Notes: a model not told the origin generated them from the letters alone. A stretch of 64,000 nt of DNA from Candidatus Melainabacteria bacterium (GCA_003242885.1 QKMZ01000005.1:434001-498000), one strand, 5' to 3'. Positions 34,992-44,359 are shown, counted from the stretch's first letter. Translations and numbers: made by a program.

Positions 34992-35066
34992 TTCGAAGCA
35001 AAACAACTTTCGACTCAGGCGAAACGTTCGGCAGAGAGCGTTCGACTTTTCTAAAAACCGAGGACC

Positions 35067-36695
35067 GTGGCCGCTAGTGCTGCTCAGATTGGCTGGATAG
35101 ATTACGTCATCATCGGCGTTTACTTCGTCTTTGTCATCGGCATTGGTTATGTTCTCAAAGGTAAGATGAAGTCCAGCGAGGACTTTTTCCTATCTGGGCA
35201 CAACATCCCAAGCTGGGTGACCGGGCTCGCTTTTCTTTCTGCAAACCTGGGCGCCATCGAAGTTATGGGCATGGCTGCCAATGCCGCCCAATACGGCGTG
35301 ATGACCGCGCACTTCTATTGGATCGGCGCGATACCGGCGATGGTGTTTCTTGCTGTATTTATGATGCCGTTTTACTACGGCTCTAAAGTGCGCAGTGTGC
35401 CTGAATATCTGAAGATGCGCTTCAATGAGCCAACGCGCGCACTGAATGCGATCTCGTTTGCAGTCATGACTGTGCTCATGTCGGGCATCAATTTATACGC
35501 TATGGCATTGGTGTTCAAGCTGCTCTTGAACTGGTCCATCGACGCTTCGATATTCGCGGCCGCCGGGGTGGTTCTTGCTTACACTTACATGGGCGGATTG
35601 ACCTCGTCTATCTACAACGAAGTCATGCAGTTTTTCCTGATCGTTTTCGGATTACTCCCAATTTCAATCATCGGTTTGTGCAAAGTAGGTGGATGGGCTG
35701 GGCTTTGTGAAAAACTTAAAGAGCCTGCATTTGCGCATCTTTGGATGCATGCTGGAACATCAGCGAATCCAATGGGAGTCGATTGGATTGCCATTTGCTC
35801 TGGTCTTGGTTTTGTCCTTTCCTTTGGATATTGGTGTACTGACTTTCTCGTCATTCAGCGAGCTCTGGCGGCGGAGAGTCTTCCTGCCGCTCAGCGAACT
35901 CCGCTGATCGCCGCATTCCCGAAAGTTCTCTTCCCTGCACTGACTGTATTGCCTGGGCTGATTGCACTGGTACTGATACCAGGCTTGGGTTCGAACAATG
36001 AAGGCATGCGCTATGACATGGCGCTCCCCTTGCTGCTTCCGATGATGTATCCGAGCGGGATGTTGGGCGTTGGTTTGACCGCGATGCTCGCAAGCTTCAT
36101 GTCCGGCATGGCAGGTAATGTCACCGCATTTAATACCGTCTGGACCTATGACCTTTATCAGAGTTACATTCGTCCCAATCAATCAGATCAGCATTATCTC
36201 TGGATGGGGAAAGTTGCAACTGCAGTCGGCATCCTAATTAGCATCGCCACTGCATACATTGCCATGGGCTTTCCGAGCATTATGGATTACATGCAGAATA
36301 TTTTTTCCTTCTTCAACGCGCCGCTTTTTGCTACCTTCTTGCTTGGTATGTTCTGGAAACGCACCACACCATGGGCTGCTTTCTTTGGTCTTGTGATCGG
36401 CACTCTTACTGCTATTCTGCATTTCTACGTTTTGACTGGACATGAACCGTTTGTCTACACGTCGGTAATGGCTGGAAACTTCTGGCGCTCGACTTTTGCC
36501 TGGTTGGCGTGTTTCATTTCCACAATCGTAATTTCGTTCTTCACCAAGCCTAAGCCTGAAGAAGAGCTTGAAGGGCTGGTTTGGGGTAAGCCAAAGGAAG
36601 TTTCGACCGAGGTTTTAGTTTGGTACAAACGTCCAGGCATTCTTGCGATTATCATCCTGGTATTCACAATCGCTTTGAATTTCCTCTTCTGGTAG
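35067..36695 (+). CDS. Sodium/solute symporter family transporter
   Basis: A 542-residue member of the SSS family with the LeuT-type layout, about 13 hydrophobic helices. The first helix begins WIDYVIIGVYFVFVIGIGYV, followed by SSEDFFLSGHNIPSW and the first-half motif AANLGAIEVMGM-like region, all usual for SSS proteins (SGLT type). Substrate cannot be told; sugar or inositol transporters often look like this. The start is a GTG with GAGGA very close upstream. A 71-residue membrane protein follows after 21 nt, a common neighbour of such transporters. Confidence 0.88.
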   Translation: MAASAAQIGWIDYVIIGVYFVFVIGIGYVLKGKMKSSEDFFLSGHNIPSWVTGLAFLSANLGAIEVMGMAANAAQYGVMTAHFYWIGAIPAMVFLAVFMMPFYYGSKVRSVPEYLKMRFNEPTRALNAISFAVMTVLMSGINLYAMALVFKLLLNWSIDASIFAAAGVVLAYTYMGGLTSSIYNEVMQFFLIVFGLLPISIIGLCKVGGWAGLCEKLKEPAFAHLWMHAGTSANPMGVDWIAICSGLGFVLSFGYWCTDFLVIQRALAAESLPAAQRTPLIAAFPKVLFPALTVLPGLIALVLIPGLGSNNEGMRYDMALPLLLPMMYPSGMLGVGLTAMLASFMSGMAGNVTAFNTVWTYDLYQSYIRPNQSDQHYLWMGKVATAVGILISIATAYIAMGFPSIMDYMQNIFSFFNAPLFATFLLGMFWKRTTPWAAFFGLVIGTLTAILHFYVLTGHEPFVYTSVMAGNFWRSTFAWLACFISTIVISFFTKPKPEEELEGLVWGKPKEVSTEVLVWYKRPGILAIIILVFTIALNFLFW

Positions 36696-36716
36696 TGGCG
36701 CATATGGTGAGAGAAG

Positions 36717-36932
36717 ATGCTTGATATTCGTATTCCAATAGCGGCTCTCTTCATCGTAGTAGGCGTGCTCTTAGTCGGCTACGGGCTTGCCGTCCCGACC
36801 TCGGTTGATGTACCTGTGAACGGAAATACGTATACATTCAATTTGAACCGTGACTGGGGCGCGATGATTTTGCTGTTTGGAATATTCATGGGCGCTCTGG
36901 TAAAAATGGACAAAGCAAAGCCATCAAAATAA
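36717..36932 (+). CDS. Small two-helix membrane protein linked to the symporter
   Basis: A 71-residue protein with two helices (about 7-25 and 48-63) and a short loop between. GAGAGAAG precedes the ATG. It starts 21 nt after the symporter stop, so it is probably co-transcribed and may be an accessory subunit. The family was not recognised; the link is inferred from position. Confidence 0.7.
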   Translation: MLDIRIPIAALFIVVGVLLVGYGLAVPTSVDVPVNGNTYTFNLNRDWGAMILLFGIFMGALVKMDKAKPSK

Positions 36933-37139
36933 CGCAGTGTTGTGCGATTTCATTTTGTGTGCTATATGTATGTATGGTATCGACCGTATCACAAGATACG
37001 CCGTCTGAGCGGTTCTTCGCCGCTTTGTCGGATTCCGTCTGCCTACGCGTAGGACGAGGTTTTGAAATATACTGGAATAAAGCTTATTAACGCGCCGACT
37101 CGTCTTTTTAATACAAGAGCCGCTTAGGAGGTTAAGTCA

Positions 37140-37634
37140 ATGAGTGACAGTGAAATGGAAAAACCTATAGCAGCGCTTCACTCCGCTATTAAAGAGATGG
37201 TGCAGCAGCAGCGTCAAACTAATGAGCGACTAGACTCAGTTTCGACCGAAGTGAAATCTGGTCTGCAGGTTTTAGCGGATAAGCAAGACAAAACAAACGA
37301 GCGTTTGGACAAAACAAACGAGCGTCTTGATTTTGTAGCTTTGGAGTTTCGAGCTGGATTCGATTATCTATCCAAAGAGCAGATCAAGACTAATGAAAAA
37401 TTGGATAAAACCAACGCCAAGCTTGATTCTACGATTACAAGCCTCAACGATTTCAAAGTCCATGTGAGTAAGAAATTGGATGGTGTTGGAACCTACCTCA
37501 TGTCGATTGATGATCAGCTCCACAATCATGAGAAGTGGTTGCGAAGATTGGACGATCGACTATACGAACAGGATAAATGGATACGCAAGCTCAGCGACCG
37601 CATAGTTCAAGGCGAATCGCCTAAGGACACCTAG
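37140..37634 (+). CDS. Coiled-coil protein with NERLDKT-type repeats
   Basis: A 164-residue, almost fully helical protein. Short repeats of the kind TNERLDKTNERLD and TNEKLDKTNAKLD (about residues 50-95) and heptads through the rest indicate a long coiled coil. There is a strong AGGAGG 8 nt before the ATG (37126-37131). The function is unknown; similar repeats occur in phage tail-like and structural proteins, but no such genes lie nearby. It converges on yqeK, 5 nt apart. Confidence 0.7.
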   Translation: MSDSEMEKPIAALHSAIKEMVQQQRQTNERLDSVSTEVKSGLQVLADKQDKTNERLDKTNERLDFVALEFRAGFDYLSKEQIKTNEKLDKTNAKLDSTITSLNDFKVHVSKKLDGVGTYLMSIDDQLHNHEKWLRRLDDRLYEQDKWIRKLSDRIVQGESPKDT

Positions 37635-37639
37635 GTAGG

Positions 37640-38281
37640 CTAGCGTTCTTTCACTAAGGAAAGAAAGTAATTGCGAACGTCTACTGTTTTGATGTGGATG
37701 ACTCGCCCTGATTTGATCAAGTGTTCCAAACTCAGATCGCACGCGACTAACATCGCGGCATCGAGATCTGCCTTTTTGTTTGGATTGTTCTTCAACGCAT
37801 TCCAAATTGGATCGGTGAAATCTTTGGGGCGAGATTCTTCCAAACAATCAGCGAGGAAAACAATTTTAGACAAATTGGTCATGCCGACTTTGCCGAGAGT
37901 ATGCTCTGCAACTGCGTCAAGCAAGTCTTGGTGCTTTATGTTCAGTTCGTCTCTTGCGACAAACGCTGCGACGGGTCCATGCAGTAAATGACCATTCTCT
38001 CTTTCAATATCATTCAGTATCAGACCGTAGGATTGAGCTGCTTTGACCAGCTCTTTGTCTTTCCATTCCTTGCAGCCGTCGTGAAGCCAACCGGCAAGCT
38101 CTGAGAGAAACTCGTCTTCACCGGCAAGTTCTGCAATTTCTTTTCCTGCTGCGGCCACACCTTCGATATGCCGAAAGCGTTTTTCAGTCACGCGAGGTTT
38201 TGCCCATTTGCGTGCAGCATCCAGAGTCAAATCTTCTGGAATACCTTTATATTTCACTTTGGTGGAACTCTTCTTACTCAT
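37640..38281 (-). CDS. yqeK: YqeK-family HD-domain Ap4A hydrolase
   Basis: A 213-residue HD-superfamily protein. The metal residues are visible: His in FRHIEGVAAAG, the HD pair in WLHDGCKEW, His in LLHGPVAA, and Asp in VFLADCLEESR. YqeK cuts diadenosine tetraphosphate symmetrically to two ADP. It overlaps the end of nadD by 4 nt, the common nadD-yqeK order in many bacteria, so the two are translated together. The N-terminus is Lys/Ser-rich. Confidence 0.92.
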   Translation of the reverse strand: MSKKSSTKVKYKGIPEDLTLDAARKWAKPRVTEKRFRHIEGVAAAGKEIAELAGEDEFLSELAGWLHDGCKEWKDKELVKAAQSYGLILNDIERENGHLLHGPVAAFVARDELNIKHQDLLDAVAEHTLGKVGMTNLSKIVFLADCLEESRPKDFTDPIWNALKNNPNKKADLDAAMLVACDLSLEHLIKSGRVIHIKTVDVRNYFLSLVKER

Positions 38282-38967
38282 TTCGAATTCGCGTTTGACT
38301 TTGTTTTTGATTGAACCGCATGACGTTCGGTGTAATAACCTTCGCTCATGAGCATTTCATTGACTTCGCGAGGAACCATGTAGCGAACCGATTTTCCTTC
38401 TCTAAGTCTTTCGCGAATGCCGGAGCTTGAGATTGCGACGCCCGGAAAATCGATTAGAGCCCAATCTGCATCTTTCGGCATGTTGTACTTTTCTGGATCC
38501 GGATTTGATTCAGTTTTCTGCATTTTTCTTACAAGTGGATTTTTCTGCTCCGTCTCGTATTCCAGGCGCGGAGCCACAAGAATACGGCACGCCTTAATTA
38601 GCTCATCGACTTTGTGCCAGCTTCCAATCTGCACAAAATTGTCGCCACCGATGATGAAGTTGAGTTTTACCTCTGGTCCAAGCTTTTCGTGAAAGTATTC
38701 CATCGTATCGGCTGTATACGAGAGTCCTTGCCGTTTTATTTCAACATCCGACGCTTCGAAGAAATTGTTTGTCGACACCGCTGCCAGTACCAGCTTGTGG
38801 CGAGATTCTTGATCGAGCTGTTCGTCGTCTCTGTGGGGCGGGGTTCCACTGGTTACGAAAATAACCTTTTCGAGTTGAAATTGATCTCGCGCAAACTCAG
38901 CAATCAACAGATGTCCGTGGTGAATCGGGTTGAAAGTTCCGCCGAAAATTCCGACCTGTCTGGTCAC
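38278..38967 (-). CDS. nadD: Nicotinate-nucleotide adenylyltransferase
   Basis: About 229 residues. It joins ATP and nicotinate mononucleotide to deamido-NAD. The GIFGGTFNPIHHGHLLIAE start with the HxGH-type site and the SSSGIRERL motif near 195 identify it. A TTG at 38994 would overlap alr by 14 nt; I prefer the GTG at 38967, which has AAGGAA 6 nt upstream and gives MTRQVGIFGGTF, the usual NadD start. The yqeK gene overlaps its stop by 4 nt. It follows alr on the same strand after 13 nt. Confidence 0.95.
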   Translation of the reverse strand: MTRQVGIFGGTFNPIHHGHLLIAEFARDQFQLEKVIFVTSGTPPHRDDEQLDQESRHKLVLAAVSTNNFFEASDVEIKRQGLSYTADTMEYFHEKLGPEVKLNFIIGGDNFVQIGSWHKVDELIKACRILVAPRLEYETEQKNPLVRKMQKTESNPDPEKYNMPKDADWALIDFPGVAISSSGIRERLREGKSVRYMVPREVNEMLMSEGYYTERHAVQSKTKSNANSK

Positions 38968-38980
38968 TGCTGATTCCTTA

Positions 38981-40192
38981 TTAATGATCGGCAAAGTGCG
39001 ACGTTCGTGGGCGCGTGTAAATGCGCGGCAACCTTACTCGCAAATTGCAAGCCAACTCGTAGGTAATGGTATCAAGCATTCCCGCCCATTGTGCAAGAGT
39101 TAGGCAGGGTGAATGTTGAGCGCCTGACTCTTCACCACTGCTCTGCTCGTGCCCGATGAGTGTGATTACGTCTCCCTCTTGCGCCTGCGGAACGTCGGTT
39201 ATGTCCACTAACATCTGGTCCATGCTAATGATTCCGACCTGCGGAATTTGTTTTCCCATCAGAAGGCACGACATTCTATTTGATAGTCGGCGATTGACCC
39301 CGTCTGCATAGCCGATGGGTAAGGATGCCAGTCGCGACTTCCTTTTAGCTGTCCAAGTGAAGTTGTAGCCTGCCGATTCGCCTTCCTCAATTTCTTGGGT
39401 GTGATTGATGCGAGCGCGAACGGACATAGAAGGGATGAGAATCTCAGAGTCTTTCTTTGCTTCCAATCCGTACAGATATATACCGACGCGGACCATGTCG
39501 TAATGTGCTTCCGGGAAATATCGAACGGCCTCACTGGATGCCAGGTGCGCTAGAAAAGGCGTGTTTATGACGGAGCGAGCGCGCTCCACGCATTGTTTAA
39601 AGATTGTATTTTGTTTTTGTGTCGCCTCTTGATCACCTGCCATGGCCAGATGGCTGAAGATACTCACTAGGTTCAGGTTTTCAGACTGCTTGACCAAATC
39701 CAGCATTGGTTCGAGATTTTGAGGCAAAACGCCCAACCGGTGCATGCCGCTGTCGATCTTTATATTGACCTTGGCGACTCTCTTTATTCTTTGAGCGGTT
39801 TGATTGACGTCTTTCAATTCTGAAAGAGATGTCACTGTCATGTCGAGATCGGTCTCAATTGCAGTTTTAACCGCCCAATTCGGTGCCGGGCCAAGAATAA
39901 GCACAGGAGCTTTAATGTCGGCGGCTCTAAGTTGGCAAGCCTCGTCCACAGATGCCACGCCAAGCCAGTCAGCGCCCATAGCGATAAGCATTTCGGCGAC
40001 TTGAACGCTTCCATGTCCATAGCCGTCGCCCTTAACAACTGCCATGATCTTTGTCTTCCTGGTTTGGGCGGATTTTCCGCCTGGCAAAAAGCCCGAAACC
40101 GTAGACAGGTTCTTCTCTATGGCAGATAGATCAACCTCTACCCAGGCATCGCGTCTGACTGATGACAGGGTTTGTTGTCTCTGTTGAACCAT
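38981..40192 (-). CDS. alr: Alanine racemase
   Basis: A 403-residue PLP enzyme making D-alanine for peptidoglycan. The PLP Lys lies in VVKGDGYGHG (residues about 51-60); KINIDSGMHRLG and ASLPIGYADGVNRR, and the SMDQMLVDIT strand are all Alr motifs. It is slightly longer than most Alr. Its last codons lie in a GTGGGCGCGTG-type repeat (39003-39030), so the C-terminal tail (TRPRTSHFADH) may be repeat-derived. Together with nadD and yqeK it forms a minus-strand set. Confidence 0.95.
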   Translation of the reverse strand: MVQQRQQTLSSVRRDAWVEVDLSAIEKNLSTVSGFLPGGKSAQTRKTKIMAVVKGDGYGHGSVQVAEMLIAMGADWLGVASVDEACQLRAADIKAPVLILGPAPNWAVKTAIETDLDMTVTSLSELKDVNQTAQRIKRVAKVNIKIDSGMHRLGVLPQNLEPMLDLVKQSENLNLVSIFSHLAMAGDQEATQKQNTIFKQCVERARSVINTPFLAHLASSEAVRYFPEAHYDMVRVGIYLYGLEAKKDSEILIPSMSVRARINHTQEIEEGESAGYNFTWTAKRKSRLASLPIGYADGVNRRLSNRMSCLLMGKQIPQVGIISMDQMLVDITDVPQAQEGDVITLIGHEQSSGEESGAQHSPCLTLAQWAGMLDTITYELACNLRVRLPRIYTRPRTSHFADH

Positions 40193-40430
40193 TAGTAATA
40201 TCTCTAAACACGATAAATGTAGGACCCTTGCGGGGTTGAAACTTTATGCTAGCATTGCTCTCAGCCGTATTCACAAGTAGGCTCAGGCCTGTGCTTGTTT
40301 GAGTTTGGGTGACACTAAACTTAGTCATAGCATTCAGATCTTCTAGATTCGAGTTCGGCAAAGGAAATTCTTGGAGTCTTTTGGAGTCCCTTTGGTAGAA
40401 GCGTCACCACTAGAATTTGGGAGTTGGGCC
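40193..40430. other. Intergenic region between alr and HU
   Basis: 238 bases between divergent genes. The HU frame can be read upstream to 40371, but this part lacks protein-like conservation. No clear promoter pair found; the region is rich in T and G runs without strong repeats. Confidence 0.3.
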
Positions 40431-40712
40431 TTGAATAAAGCGGAATTAGTGGACATCGTGGCTAAAGAAGCAGCAACCACGAAGAAAGATGCCGAACAAG
40501 TTATCAACAAGATGATGGAAACCATCATCAAGCATGTTGCAACCGGCGAAAAAGTTACTTTGGTTGGATTCGGAACGTTCGAAGCGCGTCAGCGCAAAGC
40601 GCGTACCGGCCGCAACCCTAAGACAAATGAACCGCTTCATATTCCAGCGAAGCGTGTTCCTGGATTCAGAGTCGGCAAAGAATTTAGCGAAGCCGTCAAC
40701 AAGAAAAAGTAG
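40431..40712 (+). CDS. hup: HU-family DNA-binding protein
   Basis: A 93-residue HU, the usual length: NKAELVDIVAKEAATTKKDAE, GFGTFEARQRKARTGRNPKT and IPAKRVPGFRVGKEF. The arm with the DNA-kinking Pro (RNPKTNEPL) is intact. It bends and compacts DNA. The start I choose is the TTG at 40431, with GGGAG 7 nt upstream; the longer reading from 40371 would put 20 unrelated residues in front of the standard N-terminus. An oxidoreductase gene follows after 25 nt. Confidence 0.93.
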   Translation: MNKAELVDIVAKEAATTKKDAEQVINKMMETIIKHVATGEKVTLVGFGTFEARQRKARTGRNPKTNEPLHIPAKRVPGFRVGKEFSEAVNKKK

Positions 40713-40737
40713 GCGGCTCAGTCGCTGAGGAGACTTC

Positions 40738-41724
40738 TTGGAGTTCCCCAAGGTAGGACTTATAGGATGCGGCAACTGGGGTAAAAACCTGGTTCGCAAC
40801 TTTACCAATCTGGGCGCTCTTGCAGTCGTATGTGACTCTGACCCGGTGAAGCTCGAGCCTGTGAAGCGAGAGCATCGTGGGGTCAGAGTTACTGACAATT
40901 TTCAAGCGATGCTGGAAGACCAGGAAGTGAAGGCGATAGTCGTCGCCACTCCTTCAGACACTCACTTCGACTTGGCGAAGCGAGCGCTGCTGGCTGGCAA
41001 GCATGTCTATGTGGAAAAACCACTGGCGAGAGATGTTAGACATGCCGAAGAACTTGATGAATTAGCTACGAAGAACAATCTAGTGCTCATGGTTGGGCAC
41101 CTTTTGCTTTATCATCCTGCCGTCAATCATTTAAAAGATTTGATTGCATCCGGCGAATTAGGCGAAGTTTTGTTCGTGCGGTCAGACAGAATGAACTTAA
41201 ATATCGCTCGCAGCGACCGGAATGTGTTGTGGGACTTGGCTCCGCACGACATTTCCATGATGAGCTATTTGTTGGATTGCGAAGACACTCAGGTCAGTCG
41301 CGTAGGTGGCTGGGACACGCACGGCGACGGTCTTGTCGATGTTGCATATCTCGATTTGTCTTTCCCTGTAAATGGAAAAGACATTCCTGGACAAGTTCGC
41401 AATAGCTGGGTTGATCCGCAGAAGCAGGTGCGGCTCACGGTCAATGGCAGCCTGAAAACTGCTGTTTTGAACGATGCTCAGACTGAAAACAAGCTGGCAT
41501 TGCACAGCCTCAATCGCGACGGGCGTACCGTTGTTGAGTATCCAAGTTATGCGGATACTGAGCCGTTGAATGTTGAATGTGAGCACTTCCTCAACTGCAT
41601 TGCAACCGGCGAGAGACCTCGTACGGATGCCAATAACGCGTATCAAGTAGTTCGAATACTTTCTGACGTTGAAAAACGCTTATCAGGAAGACCAAGTGCC
41701 AGAGCGGCTCTCGGCGTTAAGTAG
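40738..41724 (+). CDS. Gfo/Idh/MocA-family oxidoreductase
   Basis: A 328-residue NAD(P)-dependent oxidoreductase. The Rossmann start VGLIGCGNWGKNLVRNF, EKPLARD with the catalytic Lys, and HDISMMSYLLD are typical. Substrates are usually sugars or nucleotide sugars, often for cell-surface glycans (WlbA-like), but not determined here. The start is a TTG with GAGGAG 5 nt upstream (40727-40732). It lies 25 nt downstream of HU and may be co-transcribed. Confidence 0.87.
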   Translation: MEFPKVGLIGCGNWGKNLVRNFTNLGALAVVCDSDPVKLEPVKREHRGVRVTDNFQAMLEDQEVKAIVVATPSDTHFDLAKRALLAGKHVYVEKPLARDVRHAEELDELATKNNLVLMVGHLLLYHPAVNHLKDLIASGELGEVLFVRSDRMNLNIARSDRNVLWDLAPHDISMMSYLLDCEDTQVSRVGGWDTHGDGLVDVAYLDLSFPVNGKDIPGQVRNSWVDPQKQVRLTVNGSLKTAVLNDAQTENKLALHSLNRDGRTVVEYPSYADTEPLNVECEHFLNCIATGERPRTDANNAYQVVRILSDVEKRLSGRPSARAALGVK

Positions 41725-41790
41725 AGTGTCAGATAGTGGCGTTTGCGCCTATTACTAAATAGATTTCGGCAAAATCTGTTTACGTGCCTT

Positions 41791-41820
41791 TTGAATTCTT
41801 GGGGCAACGCGCTATATAAT
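41791..41820 (+). promoter_or_regulatory. Promoter of tRNA-Gly
   Basis: TTGAAT (41791-41796) and TATAAT (41815-41820) are 18 bp apart. Transcription would begin near 41827, 12 nt before the mature tRNA. Confidence 0.75.
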
Positions 41821-41838
41821 GAGGAACGCGCTGAAATT

Positions 41839-41913
41839 GCGGGAGTAATTCAGTGGTAGAATGCCTCCTTGCCAAGGAGGATGTCGCGAGTTCGAGCCTC
41901 GTCTCCCGCTCCA
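41839..41913 (+). tRNA. tRNA-Gly (anticodon GCC)
   Basis: GCGGGAG pairs with CTCCCGC as acceptor stem, the anticodon stem CCTCC/GGAGG holds the loop TTGCCAA with anticodon GCC, and GCGAG/CTCGT form the T arm around TTCGAGC. The CCA end is encoded (41911-41913), followed by TTTTTG as a short terminator-like run. Confidence 0.96.
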
Positions 41914-41976
41914 TTTTTGTCTGAAATCATTGTGCCGATTCCGCGAAGGAACCGGCGTTTCAGCTTGTGTACGAAC

Positions 41977-42029
41977 CGGTCGACAGCATGCATCGATCTG
42001 CTCGTGTGCGGTCGACGCATGGCGTCGAC
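41977..42029. repeat. Paired palindromic repeat, GTCGACGC family (one arm degenerate)
   Basis: GTCGACGCATGGCGTCGAC (42011-42029) is identical to the unit at 25393. Upstream, GGTCGACAGCATGCATCGAT (41978-41997) is a decayed inverted partner. The spacing is like that of the pair at 25359-25411, so this is a second BIME-like copy, here after the tRNA gene. Confidence 0.7.
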
Positions 42030-42124
42030 GCTACGCTAATACGCTATATTAGGTCGAGCGAAGGACTTAGCCGCTCGATTTGTTTAACCGTTCCAGCCAT
42101 CCCAATCTGAAGGAATATGCACTG

Positions 42125-42718
42125 ATGGCAGACGATCCCAAGCCCGAGAAGTCCGTTCAATCTGAAGCATCTCAAAGCGAAAAGAAGCCTTCTGTGAAAG
42201 ATTCAGAGAAGCAACCAGAACAAGTCTCCAATGACGAAAAGCCGGCTGTTCCTCCTCTGCAACTGAAAAACCTGCCATTGCCAGACTCTGCAACGACACC
42301 AGAGGCTCCCAAAACTGGCATAGCCTTGCGCAGATCTCGCTGGGAAAGCAGTTTTGCTGCAATCAGATACATCAATAGTCTTGGTCGCGATGAAGAAGTC
42401 AAAGTTCGCGACAGCGACCGTGCTACGACTATTTTTCTTTTACTTGCTTCGATTCTTACTGTTTTATCGCTTGTCATCAAGCCATTTGCGGGCATGCGTC
42501 TGCAGTTTGTACTGATTTGTGATCTCCTTGTCGGCGTCATGCTTGTTTTCTATCTCGCCAATCGTTTCGGCATTGTCAACACGCTAACGCCGCGCCAGGC
42601 GCTTTTGACCTGGCAGCTGATCATGGGCTCCGCATTTCTGGGCATCTTCATGACAATCAATCTCGCCGTTGTAATTGGCTTGTTGATTGCTAATACATCT
42701 ATCGATATCACTCGATAG
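42125..42718 (+). CDS. Membrane protein with disordered N-terminus
   Basis: About 197 residues. Residues 1-80 are polar and rich in Lys, Glu, Pro and Ser, with no domain visible. Three hydrophobic helices follow (TTIFLLLASILTVLSLVI, VLICDLLVGVMLVFYLA, and a C-terminal one with LGIFMTINLAVVIGLLIA). ATG 42125 has GAAGGAA about 10 nt upstream; the frame continues to 42080, but the extra residues have no ribosome site. No family recognised. It lies 157 nt before tig. Confidence 0.7.
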   Translation: MADDPKPEKSVQSEASQSEKKPSVKDSEKQPEQVSNDEKPAVPPLQLKNLPLPDSATTPEAPKTGIALRRSRWESSFAAIRYINSLGRDEEVKVRDSDRATTIFLLLASILTVLSLVIKPFAGMRLQFVLICDLLVGVMLVFYLANRFGIVNTLTPRQALLTWQLIMGSAFLGIFMTINLAVVIGLLIANTSIDITR

Positions 42719-42874
42719 ACATTGTTAAAGAGAGCCTGTAGGAAAGGTTAAATCCCTACATTCGCATGATAAAATCAGCGCCTGCACGCGGTTCTAAGGC
42801 TCTTGTTTGAACAAAACAAACCGGCCGGCCGTGCCTTGTCACCCAATATATACAAACGGAACAGGTAATTAGAA

Positions 42875-44359
42875 ATGAAAGTCACCCTTGAAAGGGAAGG
42901 CAAGAACATAATTCGTATGGGCTTGGAGCTTGAATCCGACAAAGCTGACAAAGCTTATGAGCTGGCCTGCCGGCAGCTCGCGGGGAAGATCAATATCCCC
43001 GGATTTAGACGTGGCAAGGCGCCCCGCAATATTATTGAAAAGACCCTCGGTGTCGATTACATCAAGCGCGAAGCTCTCGAGCGTCTCGTTCCGGAATTGC
43101 TCACCAGAGCCATTCTTGACGAAAACCTCGACGTAATCACTGAGCCAGAAATCGACAACTGTGATTTCGAGTTGGGCGCACCTCTTAAGCTCAATGCAAA
43201 ATTCGAAGTTCGTCCGGAAGTGACACTTGGTCAGTATCTTGGTATTTCAGCCGAAGTTCCTGAAGCAGTAATGCCGGAAGATGCGCTCGACAAAGCCTTG
43301 CAATCGGTTGCCGAATCTAAGTCTTCGATGGCTCCGGTACCGGATCGTGAAGTGAAGATGGGCGACACGGTATTGATGGACTTCGAATGCAAAGTAGATG
43401 GCGAAGTCGTTGAAGGCGGCAAGGCTCAAGGACTCTTGCTCGAACTGCGTGAAGGCGCATTCTTGGAAGGTTTCTGCGAGCAAGTCGTAGGCAAAATGCC
43501 GAACACTGATTTTGAAGTTGAAGCGAAATTCCCACCAGCTTACAGAAATAAAGAGTTGGCTGGAAAAGACGCTAAATTCAGTGTTTCCCTCAAAGAGATC
43601 AGAGAGCGCACCATTCCTGATGTGAATGAAGAACTCGCCAAGGAAGTTGGATACGAAAACCTCGATCAGCTCAAAGACTTCCTCAAAGAGCGTATTCAAG
43701 AAGAGATCAAGCAAGAAAACGACATGCGCTCGCAACGTGCAGTAGTTGATGCTGTGGTCGCTCAGGCCAAAGTAGATATCCCTGAAACCATGATCGAGCG
43801 CGAACAGCAGCTGCTCATGCACCAGCTCAAGCGCTACTTCGAGCAAACCGGCCAACCGTTCGAAGAATTCGAGCGTTCTGAAGAGTTCAAAGGCGTGAAG
43901 GATTCTAAATTCGAAGAAGCCAAACAACGCGTTTTGACCAGCTTGGTTCTTGGTGCCGTCGTCAGGCAAGAAAAAATGACCGTACAGGACGAAGAGATGA
44001 CGCCTTATATCGCTGAATTGGTTCAGCGCTATCAAGTGCCTGTCGAGCAAGTTGCACGCAACGAAGAAGTGCGCCGCCAGATCATGGAAGAAGTCTTGAC
44101 TAACAAAGTTGTTGAATACTTGGTCAGCAAGGCAAATATCAAATTCGTAGAAGAACCGGCTCACGAGCATGGTCCTGGATGCGAGCACGACCACGACCAC
44201 GAGCACGGCAAAGAAGATAAGGCGAAAGCTAAGGCAGACAAGAAACCTGAAGCTAAGAAAGAAGCCGAAGCGGAAGCAGATAAGAAGCCCGCTAAAAAGG
44301 CAGAAGCTAAGGAAGAAGAGAAGCCTAAAGAGAAAGCCGGCAAAAAAGGCAAATCCTAG
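42875..44359 (+). CDS. tig: Trigger factor with extended His/Lys-rich tail
   Basis: A 494-residue ribosome-bound chaperone and prolyl isomerase. The ribosome-binding signature IPGFRRGKAPRNIIEK-type region (GFRRGKAPR, residues about 46-54), the FKBP-like domain (about 155-245) and the C-terminal helical cradle are present. Residues about 430-494 are an additional tail: HEHGPGCEHDHDHEHG followed by Lys/Glu/Ala-rich repeats. The His part can bind metal, as in SlyD. The tig-clpP-clpX-lon order is conserved in many bacteria and couples folding with proteolysis. Confidence 0.95.
   Translation: MKVTLEREGKNIIRMGLELESDKADKAYELACRQLAGKINIPGFRRGKAPRNIIEKTLGVDYIKREALERLVPELLTRAILDENLDVITEPEIDNCDFELGAPLKLNAKFEVRPEVTLGQYLGISAEVPEAVMPEDALDKALQSVAESKSSMAPVPDREVKMGDTVLMDFECKVDGEVVEGGKAQGLLLELREGAFLEGFCEQVVGKMPNTDFEVEAKFPPAYRNKELAGKDAKFSVSLKEIRERTIPDVNEELAKEVGYENLDQLKDFLKERIQEEIKQENDMRSQRAVVDAVVAQAKVDIPETMIEREQQLLMHQLKRYFEQTGQPFEEFERSEEFKGVKDSKFEEAKQRVLTSLVLGAVVRQEKMTVQDEEMTPYIAELVQRYQVPVEQVARNEEVRRQIMEEVLTNKVVEYLVSKANIKFVEEPAHEHGPGCEHDHDHEHGKEDKAKAKADKKPEAKKEAEAEADKKPAKKAEAKEEEKPKEKAGKKGKS

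Noticed and set aside
33909-35006. 365-codon minus-strand frame
   Set aside because: It lies opposite ssb and in another frame of the membrane protein gene. Its composition is not protein-like, while both other genes are.
40371-40430. N-terminal extension of HU by 20 codons
   Set aside because: HU proteins begin at the NKAEL-type sequence; a TTG with GGGAG fits that place.
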